A stretch of 64,000 nucleotides of DNA from JAADHX01 sp964569385 (GTDB taxonomy: Bacteria > Actinomycetota > Acidimicrobiia > Acidimicrobiales > Poriferisodalaceae): the NCBI GenBank assembly GCA_964569385.1, contig CAZMUM010000030.1, positions 1 to 64,000 of the forward strand. The letters run 5' to 3'. Positions 1 through 10,700 of the stretch are shown here, piece by piece (within the stretch, counting starts at the first letter, position 1; the number at the start of each line of letters is the position of its first letter). The position numbers and the translations under genes are program-made. The notes beneath the pieces are model-generated. The model searched no databases. It was not told where the DNA came from and saw only the letters and a list, made by a program, of their open reading frames with translations.

Positions 1-2915
1 AGTTCTGCTCCAGCCGTGACGGCTCTGTCTGCGGTTCGCTGGTGGCACGTGAACAACAGAACCTGATGCCCACTGTCTGCGGCTGCTCGAAGAATAGGCA
101 TTACGAGTGCAGCACGTTCGTCGTCGAGGTGCACCAGTGGGTCGTCGCAGATGAGAGGTAGCTTTACTCCACGTCGCTCTGCGTCGTGATAGGCCATGGC
201 TACGCGAAAAGCCAAGTACAACAACCCGCTCGCTCCCGTGGACAACTGTCGTACCGGCACCTCCGTCCCTTCTTCGTCTCTAACAAATATCTGATTCGTG
301 GAGCTGTCATCACTCGACCGGGTAACAATCGATTGCCATCTCGGCGCAACCGTTCTCAACAACTCACTCGCCCGGGTGACAATTGCCGGCTGATTGGCAC
401 GTTCGTGTTTGTCAGCGACCCGAGTCAGTACCTGTAGGGCGATAGATGTTGCAGCAGCCTCGACGGCCAAATCCTGCTGTTGTGACTCCAGAGCATCTAC
501 TTCTGCCCGAACCGCCGCAACCTCGTCCTGATTTCGCAACCTAGCTAGCTCGTCCTGGGCCTTGCCGGCCTGTTCAGCCAGCTCGTCCATTTGGCCCTGA
601 GCTTTGTCCCGCTGTTCCTCTGCTTTTTCTAACCTAAGGCTCAGCGAGTCCTGATCTAGGTTCTCTTCATCAAGAGCTGTTACTAGCGACGACTCGCCGA
701 GTTTGTTCGAAAGGTCTCGTTCTAAACTCGTGATCGCGTCCGCCTTCTCACGCCGGTCGATCTGAAGTTGATCAAGTTCACCAGCATGTTGAGCGATGCG
801 TTCGAGACTCCAGCCCTCGACCTCGACCTCGTCCCGAATCGGGCGGGTGCGCTTGTCGACTTCGGCCTGAAAGCGGGCGACTGTGTCCACCGCAGCATCT
901 GCGTCCCTCTTGGCTCGCGCTGCATCACGAAATGACTTTAACGTTGGCCCCGGATCGCTGGCGTCTATGAATCCATCTGGAATACCCAATCCTGTGATTT
1001 CGAGATCGATCTTCGTTCGCTTTTCTTCGACGTCTACACGTGCCCGCTGCTCAGCCGCAGCAGCAGCATCTTGACGTTCATGAGCGCGACCTTCATCCTC
1101 GACCGTCGACTTAGCCTCGGACCAGGCGTTCACCAGAGCATCAACGTTCACCGGTGAGGCTGCAACCGGCACATCACAATCCTCGCAGAGACCCCTAATA
1201 CGGATAGCTGTCGCGTCCGCTTTTCGGCGAGCCGACAAAACGACATTGTGAGCATCTTCGCTATCGCTGGTCGCACGTTCAAGCTTCACGGTGAGAGTCG
1301 TGACTTCTTCGTCTCTGGCTCTCTGTTGGACGCTTTGTTCCTCGGACAAAGCACCTGGCACTTGGGTGGACGAGAACCAGAAAAAGTATCCGACAACAAG
1401 CAATGCGAAGATCGCCAGCCCGACAACTAACCATTCCTGGAGGACTAGACCGACAAGCAGCCCACCTAGCAGCACCGACGAAAGCAAAACGTCCTGGAAT
1501 GACGGTCGTCGCGCCGCCGAGGCAGCCGAGTTGACCGATTGAGCGTGTGCAACAGGTGGCGACCCCAACCCCTGCTGCTCCCATCTTTCGTCTGCTCGCT
1601 TGCGCTGCTGCTCAACCGTCCTAATGTCCTCTTTCGCACTATCGAGGGCCTCACGACTCGCCTCGACGTCTTGGAGTCGTTCTCGCCATTGCTCGGTAGC
1701 CGCGCGCAGTTCGATGACCGAATCGTCGGTTAGGCGTGCTTGCTGGACCTTTGACCGCTCAACGCCACCGAGAGCCTGGAGGTGCACTTCTGTCGCCCGC
1801 TCGGCCTTGGCAAGCGCCACTTGGCGGTCGCGTAGGTCTTCCTGCAGTTTTTCAGCGCTTCCAAGAGCGCTCGCAACAATCCCCCCAGCCCTAACCAACG
1901 CGGTGACGTCCTGTTCAGCGATCACCAGGCCTTCTAGGACGTCCTCGTCGCATGCCAGCTCATCAAGGTGACGATCTAGGGAAGACCTTGACTGCCTCTG
2001 ATTCTCGTTCGCTGCCGAGAGATCGGCCACCAGCGCTTGAAATCCCTGCGCATCGTCGGCGAAGCCCTGCCACGCCGCCGGGCATTCGGCCAGTCCCACG
2101 AGGTCAATGTTCAGCTCGCTCACTCGCCGTTTAGTCTCGGCGCCATCTTGCACCCGCTGTATCGCGGTTACTTGACGATCCGCATCCGCATGCTGTTCGC
2201 GTGCCGAACCGCGCTCACGGTCTAGCTGTACTAAGTGGTTTTGGACCTCCCCATAACGATGGGCGTTGAGTTCGATGTCGGCGAGGTTGCCTCTGTGGCC
2301 CCTTGCTTCGGCCGTCAATGTCTTGACGCTAACGACCCCGGCTTTCTGCGACGTCGTCAGCGACTTCACCCTGCTCGTAAGATCTTTCATCACCTCCTGG
2401 GGATTCTTGCCACCACTCAGCGAGGAAATGGTGAGATTCCTAAGCTGACCGTTAACAACTTCGCCCGAATGAAGATCGGTGCCGCTAAATCGATAGATTC
2501 CGCGCATGACTGCCGAGTCGATCCCGTTTAGGTGGGCGCTCCAGCTTTTTGCATCGGCCGACACCGAATCAATCTCATAGCTAAATCCATTGGCACTGGG
2601 GTTCCCTTGCTTGAGGACCTTCACATCCACGGTGGCCCGGACCCTCTTGGACCCATTAGTTGCTTCGAGCGAGCCACCGATATTGGAGCCGAGATCGCCA
2701 AACTTCAGTGCGTCCGCTACGCCCGCCTCAGGGGGTCCACCAATGAGCCAAGTGACCAACTCCGCAAGCGACGACTTTCCGCTTTCGTTGTTGCCATGCA
2801 GCACCACGAAGGGCTTTGATTCGAGTGGTATCGAAGTCGTGCGCCACGGCCCAAAGGCCTCTATTCGCACCGAGTCGATGATCAAACTCTCGGCGGTTGG
2901 CTCTTCGGCACTCAT
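1..2915 (-). CDS. YhaN/SbcC-like ATPase with membrane hairpin (partial, C-terminus cut by window edge)
   Basis: The reading frame is open from ATG at 2915 to the left edge (about 971 codons, no stop). Walker A GNNESGKSS lies at residues 41-49. A long Glu/Gln/Arg-rich coiled coil follows, interrupted near residues 470-515 by two hydrophobic segments (VLLSSVLLGGLLVGLVL and LVVGLAIFALLVVGYFF). A second coiled coil leads to the ABC signature LSTGASGLLYLAF near residue 890 and Walker B LPLICDDPLVHLDD near 920, so only a few tens of residues are missing. SbcC/Rad50 proteins lack the membrane hairpin; YhaN-type proteins have it, which favours a membrane-tethered end-processing ATPase. The ATG overlaps the stop of the nuclease gene (ATGA), so the pair is translationally coupled. 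The family call is strong; the membrane location is inferred. Confidence 0.88.
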   Translation of the reverse strand, partial: MSAEEPTAESLIIDSVRIEAFGPWRTTSIPLESKPFVVLHGNNESGKSSLAELVTWLIGGPPEAGVADALKFGDLGSNIGGSLEATNGSKRVRATVDVKVLKQGNPSANGFSYEIDSVSADAKSWSAHLNGIDSAVMRGIYRFSGTDLHSGEVVNGQLRNLTISSLSGGKNPQEVMKDLTSRVKSLTTSQKAGVVSVKTLTAEARGHRGNLADIELNAHRYGEVQNHLVQLDRERGSAREQHADADRQVTAIQRVQDGAETKRRVSELNIDLVGLAECPAAWQGFADDAQGFQALVADLSAANENQRQSRSSLDRHLDELACDEDVLEGLVIAEQDVTALVRAGGIVASALGSAEKLQEDLRDRQVALAKAERATEVHLQALGGVERSKVQQARLTDDSVIELRAATEQWRERLQDVEASREALDSAKEDIRTVEQQRKRADERWEQQGLGSPPVAHAQSVNSAASAARRPSFQDVLLSSVLLGGLLVGLVLQEWLVVGLAIFALLVVGYFFWFSSTQVPGALSEEQSVQQRARDEEVTTLTVKLERATSDSEDAHNVVLSARRKADATAIRIRGLCEDCDVPVAASPVNVDALVNAWSEAKSTVEDEGRAHERQDAAAAAEQRARVDVEEKRTKIDLEITGLGIPDGFIDASDPGPTLKSFRDAARAKRDADAAVDTVARFQAEVDKRTRPIRDEVEVEGWSLERIAQHAGELDQLQIDRREKADAITSLERDLSNKLGESSLVTALDEENLDQDSLSLRLEKAEEQRDKAQGQMDELAEQAGKAQDELARLRNQDEVAAVRAEVDALESQQQDLAVEAAATSIALQVLTRVADKHERANQPAIVTRASELLRTVAPRWQSIVTRSSDDSSTNQIFVRDEEGTEVPVRQLSTGASGLLYLAFRVAMAYHDAERRGVKLPLICDDPLVHLDDERAALVMPILRAAADSGHQVLLFTCHQRTADRAVTAGAE

Positions 2916-4186
2916 GTTTGAACCGCTAACTGGTTAATGAGGGACCGTTCGGCTCTGTCGAGGGCCACGCTCAGAATCTCTGGATCAAGATCCGCCATCT
3001 TGGAGATGATCTTCCTCGTCGTTACCTCAAGATTCTCGACCATCGGCAGCGCTTCCTGTGGCCCACTGGAACGAAGGCTGTCGAACTCCAGAAGGATTGC
3101 GCTCAACAGATCCTTGCGATCTAAGAGCTGGCTACGGTCGTGTTCGGCTGTGGTGGCGAGCTCGACCTTGAGCACTTCGCCATCACCGATTGCCCCCATT
3201 GCCGCCTCGCGAACCAACTCAAGAAGCTCTGCGGACTTGGCCAAGTCGGCGTGTGCAGGAGTGTCGCCAACCAGGGTTATCCGAAACAGCAGCGGTACTT
3301 CGCGTTCGTCGGCCAAAGCACCCAGCTCTGCGGCCACTGCGTCGAAGGCGGCGCCAGCATCAGCAACGCCAGTCAGGTCTATATTTGGCCGTGCAAATTG
3401 GAAGGTGCTGCACTCAAGCAACCTCGGTTGCGCTACTCCATTGGAGTGAAGCGGCACGAGCAAAGCACCTTTCGGACCGCATTCCGATGCCTTGGCACTG
3501 CGTCCTTGGAGGTTCCCGCTGTAGGCCCACCATCGGTTGGGACCAATCTCGCGGACTTCGCTGAGGTGAATATGACCGAGCGCCCAGTAGGCCACAGGCG
3601 CTTTCCGCAGGTCATCCACGGAGCAGGGTGCGTAGTTGTCATGCCCTGCTGCGCTACCCACGTTGGCATGTAGCAAGCCAACTCCTTGTCGATCACCAAG
3701 GTCTAGATCAGCGAACTTGGCGGCCAGATTCGACTGCTCCGATACCTTTCCAAAGCTGACCCCAGCTACAGCCACGTCGCGACCCGATTTCAGTTTTAGG
3801 TTCGCTACCTCCACTTGGCCAGAACCGAACACCGTCACCCCCTCGGGCAGGGCACTAGCTGGCTCGTATGACTTTGTGAGCGGGTCATGATTTCCATGCA
3901 CCATGTAGATCGACACGCCCGCATCGCGCAGCCGAGTCAGTCCCTTCGCAAAGCGAATCTGGGCGCCCACCTCTCGATCGGCATGGTCGTAGATATCGCC
4001 AGCGAGCAAGAGCGCATCAGCCTCATGTTCGAGAGTCACGTCAATCAATCGATCGAACGCGTCCCTCGCCAGTCGTCGAAAATAGCTCGCCCGCTCGGAA
4101 CCAATCTGGCGCTCAAGCGATTGCAGAGGTGACCCAAGATGGAGATCCGCCGCGTGAACAATATGTCCGTCAATTTCATTCGCCAC
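2912..4186 (-). CDS. SbcD/YhaO-like metallophosphoesterase DNA nuclease
   Basis: A 424-aa calcineurin-like phosphoesterase, the expected nuclease partner of the downstream YhaN-like ATPase. The metal-binding motifs appear in order: HAADLHLGSPL (D14, H16), LLLAGDIYDH (D64), MVHGNHDPL (N99, H100) and ALGHIHLSEV. The C-terminal part, from about residue 260, should be the capping or partner-binding region. The frame stays open far upstream over the divergent recC, but codon quality collapses there. I chose GTG at 4186 because a TATCGT -10 box ends exactly 6 nt before it, as at several other starts in the window. GTG at 4189 is the alternative. The family acts on double-strand ends and hairpins; the exact substrate here is unknown. 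Confidence 0.87.
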   Translation of the reverse strand: MANEIDGHIVHAADLHLGSPLQSLERQIGSERASYFRRLARDAFDRLIDVTLEHEADALLLAGDIYDHADREVGAQIRFAKGLTRLRDAGVSIYMVHGNHDPLTKSYEPASALPEGVTVFGSGQVEVANLKLKSGRDVAVAGVSFGKVSEQSNLAAKFADLDLGDRQGVGLLHANVGSAAGHDNYAPCSVDDLRKAPVAYWALGHIHLSEVREIGPNRWWAYSGNLQGRSAKASECGPKGALLVPLHSNGVAQPRLLECSTFQFARPNIDLTGVADAGAAFDAVAAELGALADEREVPLLFRITLVGDTPAHADLAKSAELLELVREAAMGAIGDGEVLKVELATTAEHDRSQLLDRKDLLSAILLEFDSLRSSGPQEALPMVENLEVTTRKIISKMADLDPEILSVALDRAERSLINQLAVQT

Positions 4187-4192
4187 CACCTG

Positions 4193-4198
4193 ACGATA
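4193..4198 (-). promoter_or_regulatory. -10 box for the yhaO-like gene (leaderless)
   Basis: TATCGT on the minus strand followed by 6 nt and GTG at 4186. No Shine-Dalgarno is present, so transcription probably begins at or next to the start codon. It lies in the 107-bp gap shared with the divergent recC promoter. Confidence 0.5.
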
Positions 4199-4281
4199 GT
4201 GCACCCCGAAGACCCAACCGAGTCCAATCCAACACCAAGGTGCACAGAATCGCGGCGCCCCCGGCAGTCGAAGCCCTTCGT

Positions 4282-4287
4282 TAGGAT
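4282..4287 (+). promoter_or_regulatory. -10 box for the recCBD operon (leaderless)
   Basis: TAGGAT, then GGGCAC, then ATG at 4294. The spacing of 6 nt matches the other leaderless starts, and no ribosome-binding site is visible. Confidence 0.5.
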
Positions 4288-4293
4288 GGGCAC

Positions 4294-7200
4294 ATGCTCC
4301 TGGTGACGAGCGGCGGCGACGCCCAACAGCTGGCGGTGCGCCTAGCGCAAATCCTGTCAAACCCGATGGCCGATCCAATGGCGCCGGAGTGGATCGTCGT
4401 GACCACCGCTGGAGTGCAACGTTGGCTAGGCCTCGAACTGGCCCGCAGACTGGGCAGCTCCGGACCAGACCGCTCTGATGGCGTGGCCGCCAACCTAGAC
4501 ATGATCTTCCCCGGCACCCTGGCCCGGCGAGTGCTCTCGCCCGACACCGACCGAACGAATGACCCATGGCACCTCGACCGGGTGGCATGGGTGGTCCTCG
4601 ATGTCCTCGAGAGCAGCGCCAAAGAGGCCGATGCTCGACTCGGACCCCTCAACCGGCTTGCACCCGGGGCCACACTGTGGGGCCGTGCTCGACGACTCGC
4701 CGATCTGTTCGACCGCTACCTCCTGCACCGTCCGGCCATGCTGGCGCAGTGGGCGGCTGGCCACGATGTCGACGGAGCCAATTCGCCGCTGTCTGGCAAG
4801 GCGGCCTGGCAACCTCATCTTTGGCGGCTCGTCCACGCCCGCATCGGCACACCTAGCCCGGCCGAACGCCACGCTGAACGCCTGGCCGAGATCCGCGACG
4901 GCGACTGCCCCACCAACATTCCCGAGCGGGTGTCGCTGTTTGGCCTGTCTACTCTCCCCGGCGGCGGACCGTTCCTAGAGATGCTCGAAGCGCTCGGCAC
5001 TCAACGCGACATCCACCTCCTGGCCCAGCAGCCCTCGTCAGCCATGTCACGAGCCGTGGTCGCCGCAGCCTCGACAACCCAGCATCGGGCCGTGCATCGA
5101 AACGAAGACCGATCCGCAGAGTTCGTCTCGCACCCATTGCTACTGTCCTGGGCCCGCCCGGCCCGCGAGAGCCTCGTCATGCTGGCCGACCACCTCACCG
5201 AAGTTGCGGCCGACGAACCTGACAATCCGACCGAACCGTCGACATTGTTGGAGAAGATTCAGCACGATATACACACCGACACCGCCCCGGCGGGCGACTT
5301 CTCGCCAGACTCCACCGACCGATCGATACAGATCCACACGTGCCATGGCAACACCCGTCAGGTCGAGGTGTTGCGCGATCAGATTCTGCATCTCCTGGCC
5401 GACGACCCCACCCTCACCGAGGACGACATCGTGGTGGTCTGCCCGGCGCTCGACGAGTTCGCTCCTTTGATCGAATCGGTACTGGGCCCACCCGCCGGTT
5501 CAGACAGACACACAAAGGGGGCCAACATGCCAGGCGCCCCCACCCTCTCCTACCGGCTCACCGACCGGTCCCTTCGGGCCACCTATCCCCTCCTCGGCGC
5601 TCTCGGTGCTCTACTGGAACTGCTCGACAGCCGCTTCTCCGACGCAGCAGTACTGGACTTCGCCAACCTTGCTCCCGTCCGCATGCGATTCGGCCTCAAC
5701 GACGAGGACCTCACGACGTTGACCGACTGGGTCGACAAGGCCAACACGCGGTGGGGCCTCGACGGTGCGCACCGAGCGCGGTGGGGCATCCCAGCCTTCT
5801 ACGAGGCTGGCTCATGGCGTTCGGCGATCGACCGCCTGCTCCTGGGCATCACCGTTTCCGACGTTCCCGACGCCCTCGCTGTGGGCCAGATCCTCCCGAT
5901 CGGCGTCGAGGGCTCCGACACCGCCGTCGCTGGCCGACTAGCCGACCTCCTCGCCCGACTCGCCGATCTGACTAACGCCGTCCAGGGGACACGACCTGCA
6001 CAAGATTGGTTGCGACTGCTCCAGCACGCAGCCGCCGCGCTGTTCGCGGTCGACCCCGACCTTGACTGGCAACAGACCCGGCTCGCTAACGTGTTAGAAG
6101 ACATCGCCGCCCAGGCCGTCATCGGGTCAGAAGCATGCGGGGTCGAGCTCGCGTTGGCCGACATCCGCCATCTCCTGGGCAGTCACCTCCAGGGCACCGC
6201 CGGTCGCGCCGACTTCTTTCGCGGCGGGGTCACCATCTCTTCGCCCACACCCCTGCGCGGCATCCCCTACCGAGTGGTATGTCTGCTCGGCATGGACGAG
6301 TCGGCGTTCGCCGCCGGATCTCCCGACGGCGACGATCTCACCACCGCCGACCCTCGACTCGGCGACCGCGACCGTCGGTCTGACGCCCGCCAGTCCCTGC
6401 TTGGGACCGTGCTGGCCGCTCGGGAACACCTGGTGGTGATCCGCACCGGCCGCAACGTGGTGACCAATCAACCGGTCCCCGCCGCCGTGGTGGTGGCCGA
6501 ACTGGTCGACGTAGTCACGAACACAATCGATCCCGCAGTGCGCCAAACGGCGGTCTCCCGGCTCACGATCACTCACCCCCGTCAGAGCTTCGACGAGCGC
6601 AATTTCGAGACGGTCGGCTCGCCATCAGTCGATGCTGGCCTCGATGGGCCTTGGAGTTTCGACCCCGTGGCTTGTGCCGGGGCCACGTCACGCCTGAACG
6701 CGGCGGAGGCACGGCCCTTCCTTACCACGCCCCTAGCCGACACCACCCCGGCGGTGATCGCCTTGGCTGACCTGCGCGAGTTTCTCGTCAACTCGCCCCG
6801 GTGGTTCCTGCGGTCCATCCTCGAGGTCAGCCTGCCCGACAACCCGTCGCGCGACACGGGCAAACTGGTCGCTCCCACCACCGGCGCCAGCGGCGTTCCT
6901 CGCGCCGCGGAGGGACGAGATCTAGTTCTTGACCTCGACCCGCTCGAGGCCTGGGGGTTGCGCGACCGGTTCTTGACCCATCGTCGATCCGGTGGCGATG
7001 CCGAATCGTTCCTGCAGCGAGAGCGTGCGGCCGAACTCCTTGCGCCCGGCCGCCTGGCTCAGGCCGAATTGTCCGAAGCCGAAGGCTTGATCGATGCTCT
7101 GCTGGGAGCCCTCGACCGACTCGGTGCCAGCGGATCAACGACGGAACATCGACCCATCGACATCACCCTCCCCAACGGCACGCGCCTCGTCGGGACGGTG

Positions 7201-7755
7201 GCCGACGAGGCTGGCGACCACCTCGGCCCCGTCGCCGCGAGCGTGTCCAAGGCGTCGGACAGGCAACGCCTTGTTCCCTGGCTCGACCTCATGGCTCTCA
7301 CTGCACACGACCCCGACCCCCACTGGGCCTCGGTACTGCTCAACCAGCCGAGGTCAAAGACAGCCAAGGGCTACCAAGAGCGCGTGCTGAAGATTCCAAT
7401 CGCCGATGCCGCCCGCCGCCATGAGCGAGCCGTCGCCGCCCTCACCGTGGTAGTCGATCTGTTTCGCCGAGGCTCGTGTGAGCCCCTGCCGATCTTCCCG
7501 AAACTCTCTCCCGTTCTGTTCAGGGGCACCAGCGCCGCCGGTGCTTGGAACTCCGACTTGTTCAGCACTGGCGACAGCGCCGACGAATGGATACAGGTGG
7601 CCTTTGATCACGCCACCTTTGAACACATCACCGCGCTGCCTCTCAAGCCGACTGACCCCGACGGCCCCGGGTCGGATCGGGCCCACCGCTACGCCCATCA
7701 TCTTTGGGGGGCCTTGGAGTCATCCCTGGCCGCCGACGACGAGACCTCCTCGTGA
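4294..7755 (+). CDS. recC: Exonuclease V subunit gamma (RecC)
   Basis: A 1,153-aa protein of the usual RecC length (E. coli RecC is about 1,120 aa). The N-terminal stretch VVTTAGVQRWLGLELARRLG matches the inactivated-helicase start of RecC, where family members read VV.s.GM..WL.lela. Later blocks such as TISSPTPLRGIPYRVVCLLG and GMDESAFA fit the RecC motif V/VI region, and there is no Walker A, as expected. RecC holds the enzyme together, splits the duplex and scans for Chi. It is first in a recC-recB-recD operon. Its TGA overlaps the recB start (GTGA), so translation is coupled. The Chi sequence for this organism cannot be read from the gene. Confidence 0.93.
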   Translation: MLLVTSGGDAQQLAVRLAQILSNPMADPMAPEWIVVTTAGVQRWLGLELARRLGSSGPDRSDGVAANLDMIFPGTLARRVLSPDTDRTNDPWHLDRVAWVVLDVLESSAKEADARLGPLNRLAPGATLWGRARRLADLFDRYLLHRPAMLAQWAAGHDVDGANSPLSGKAAWQPHLWRLVHARIGTPSPAERHAERLAEIRDGDCPTNIPERVSLFGLSTLPGGGPFLEMLEALGTQRDIHLLAQQPSSAMSRAVVAAASTTQHRAVHRNEDRSAEFVSHPLLLSWARPARESLVMLADHLTEVAADEPDNPTEPSTLLEKIQHDIHTDTAPAGDFSPDSTDRSIQIHTCHGNTRQVEVLRDQILHLLADDPTLTEDDIVVVCPALDEFAPLIESVLGPPAGSDRHTKGANMPGAPTLSYRLTDRSLRATYPLLGALGALLELLDSRFSDAAVLDFANLAPVRMRFGLNDEDLTTLTDWVDKANTRWGLDGAHRARWGIPAFYEAGSWRSAIDRLLLGITVSDVPDALAVGQILPIGVEGSDTAVAGRLADLLARLADLTNAVQGTRPAQDWLRLLQHAAAALFAVDPDLDWQQTRLANVLEDIAAQAVIGSEACGVELALADIRHLLGSHLQGTAGRADFFRGGVTISSPTPLRGIPYRVVCLLGMDESAFAAGSPDGDDLTTADPRLGDRDRRSDARQSLLGTVLAAREHLVVIRTGRNVVTNQPVPAAVVVAELVDVVTNTIDPAVRQTAVSRLTITHPRQSFDERNFETVGSPSVDAGLDGPWSFDPVACAGATSRLNAAEARPFLTTPLADTTPAVIALADLREFLVNSPRWFLRSILEVSLPDNPSRDTGKLVAPTTGASGVPRAAEGRDLVLDLDPLEAWGLRDRFLTHRRSGGDAESFLQRERAAELLAPGRLAQAELSEAEGLIDALLGALDRLGASGSTTEHRPIDITLPNGTRLVGTVADEAGDHLGPVAASVSKASDRQRLVPWLDLMALTAHDPDPHWASVLLNQPRSKTAKGYQERVLKIPIADAARRHERAVAALTVVVDLFRRGSCEPLPIFPKLSPVLFRGTSAAGAWNSDLFSTGDSADEWIQVAFDHATFEHITALPLKPTDPDGPGSDRAHRYAHHLWGALESSLAADDETSS

Positions 7756-10700
7756 CGGTCATCGAAACCTTCGAGCTGGCCGGGCCGCTCCCTCATGGCC
7801 GATTGGCCATCGAGGCCAGTGCTGGCACGGGCAAGACGTTCACCCTCGCCACCTTGGCGGCCCGATATGTCGCCGAGGACGGCGTGCTCATCAGCGAACT
7901 GCTCGTGGTCACGTTCACCCGGGCGGCGGCCGCCGAGCTGAAGGATCGGGTGCGGGCCCGCCTCGTCGAATTCGCCGCCGCGCTCGGCTCGGCCACTGAG
8001 CCAGACGATGCACTGCTGGCGCAGATCTGGAGCGAAAACCGCCAGGTCCGACTCAGACGAGTTCGCACGGCCATCACCGAATTCGACGCAGCAACAATCA
8101 CCACCATCCATGGATTCGCCCAACAGGTCATCGGCACCCTCGGCTCCACCGTGCTCACCGACCCCGACGCCGTGCTCGTCGACGACACCGAAGCTATAGC
8201 CCGACAGGTTTCCACCGATCTGCTGGTAGCTGAAGCAGTCCAGGAGTCCCAACCCGCAGACGACGTACCATCGCTAGACGCCCTCCGCAGCTCGTCTCGA
8301 TTGGCCCTTAACAACGCCGACTCGGCACTGCTACCTAGCCCCGACCCCGACGAGTCAAGCCCTCGGGCCGCGCGTTTACGCGTTCTAGTAGACGAGGTTA
8401 GCGCCGAGGTCGACCGCCGTCGCAAAGCTGCCGGAACGCTCTCATTCGATGATCTCCTCTCTCGACTCCGCGACGCCATCGGTGACGAACTTGCGGGAAG
8501 CGATGCCCGGATGGCGCTACGACAGCGCTACCGGATCGCCCTCATTGACGAGTTCCAGGACACCGATCCTGTCCAGTGGGCCATCTTCGACACCGTCTTC
8601 GGTCAGGCCGCTCGCCAATCCAACACCGCCGAGGGCGACGAGGTCACGGCCAACACCCTGGTATTGGTCGGCGACCCCAAACAGGCCATCTACGCATTCC
8701 GGGGCGCCAACGTCCACACCTACCTTCAGGCCGCCCACGCCCCCGACACCCACCTCACGGGCCTGGGGGTCAACTGGCGCTCCGACCCGGCCGTGCTCCG
8801 GGCCACTCAGGCACTGCTCTCGGGGGTCACCTTTGGCTCCGACGACATCGAATTCCAGCCCGTTACCGCACCCAGCGACCACCAAGACCGCAAGTTCACC
8901 ACCGCCAATGGCACCCCCATTCCCGCCCTCTCCGTGCGCCTCACCATTGGTCCCAACGTGGCACGGGATCGCACGCACGACCACCTCAGCACCGCCGGCA
9001 AAGGCGAGGGCGTCATCCACCGGGAGCTGGCAACTCACATCCGCAATCTCTTGGAGACAGCGGTAATCCCCGACGAGGACCACGCGGGCGAAATGCGTGC
9101 GCTATTGCCCGACGATGTGGCGGTTCTAGTCGCAGCCAACCGCGAAGGCCCGGTCGTTCGCGACGCCCTCATCGCTCTGGGCATTCCGGCGGTGATCGCC
9201 CGTGGCGAAAACGTCCTCGGATCCGAAGCCTCCACCCACTTCCACCGACTCCTGGCCGCCGTGGCTCGCCCGGCCGATGTCCGCCGGGCCCGAGCCGTCG
9301 GACTCTCTTGGTTCTTCGGCTGGGATGCCGGACGCGTTGCCACTGCCACTGATGTCGATCTGAGCGCAATCCAGGTGCAGCTCCACTCGTGGGGAGAGAC
9401 GCTCTCGGGTCGCGGCGTCGCGGCGTTCGTCGGTCAGGTCTGGGTCGAGACTTCGGTGGCATCGCGGGTGCTGGCGCTCCCCGACGGCGACCGGGCCATG
9501 ACCGACCTCGACCACATCGCCGAGCTGCTGTCGCTGTCGGGCGGCCGGCAGGCAAGTCCCACCACGCTGCTCACCACCTTCGAGGCTCTCTCGGGCGGGA
9601 GCGACGACGGCAACCCCGAGGTCGACCTAGCCGCCCGCCGAGTCGAGTCGGAGTCCAGGGCCGTACAGATCATGACCACCTTCGTGGCCAAGGGCCTCGA
9701 ATTCCCGGTCGTGTGCTGCACCTCACTGTGGTTCCCCAGCGGCGCCAAGGCCAGGGACAACATCTGGTGGGACCACGCTACGAACAAACGCACCATCGAC
9801 GTGGCCACCTCTGAGAATTGGGGTCCCGACGACGAGCGACTCGAACGCGAGCGCCTGGCCAGCCAAGAAGCAGTGGGCTCCCATCTGCGAGTGCTGTATG
9901 TGGCCCTGACCCGCGCCCGTCACCACACCGCCGTGTGGTGGCTACCCACCAAGATCGACTGGAAGACGGGCCTGGCGCGAGTGTTGTTCGCCCGAGACCG
10001 AACAGGCGCCATCGATCCCGACTTGTTCACCTGCGCCGAACTGGATCACATCGACGTCGACGAGTCGCTGGCCAGACTGCAACCCCTGGTTGATGCCACC
10101 GACGGTGAGCTCGAGGTCATCGTCGTCGATGACCCTGGTGATTCAGCAGAGCCGTGGACAGGCGCAGCGACCTCGGACCCCCTCGAGTTGGCCGTCGCCA
10201 CCCTCGACCGACCACTTGACCGCGACCGCGGACGCTGGTCGTTCACGGCGCTCACCTCTCGGGTCCAAGACGACCACCGCTCTATTGACCCCTTCGACCG
10301 TACGGCCGGAGACGGCCACGCCGCCGACGAAGGCGCTACCGAGACCTGGCTGTCAGACACTGGATACCCGTTGGGCGACGACGAGTCCCGCAGAGCTGCA
10401 GAGTTAGCCGACACTCCCCTTCCCCTGGGTGATATCGCCGGAGGTGCCGGATTCGGCACACTGGTGCACAAGGTGTTGGAGAGTGTCGACTTTACCGTCG
10501 CTGACCTCACCACCGAGGTCACAGAGGCCGTCATCGACCGTCTGGCCTGGAACCCTTGGCCGGTGGACCAACAACGCCTCGTCGCTGGCCTCGAAGCGGT
10601 CATACGCACCCCGCTCGGGCCGTTGTTCGCCGGACAGGCCCTCGTCGATCTGGCTCCCGCCGACCGCCTCGACGAGATGACCTTCGATCTCACCCTTGGT

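Noticed and set aside
4190..4588. N-terminal extension of the YhaO-like nuclease to 4588
   Set aside because: The extra residues overlap the divergent recC gene, are Arg/Gly/Pro-rich shadow sequence, and the family starts just before the HAADLHLG motif.
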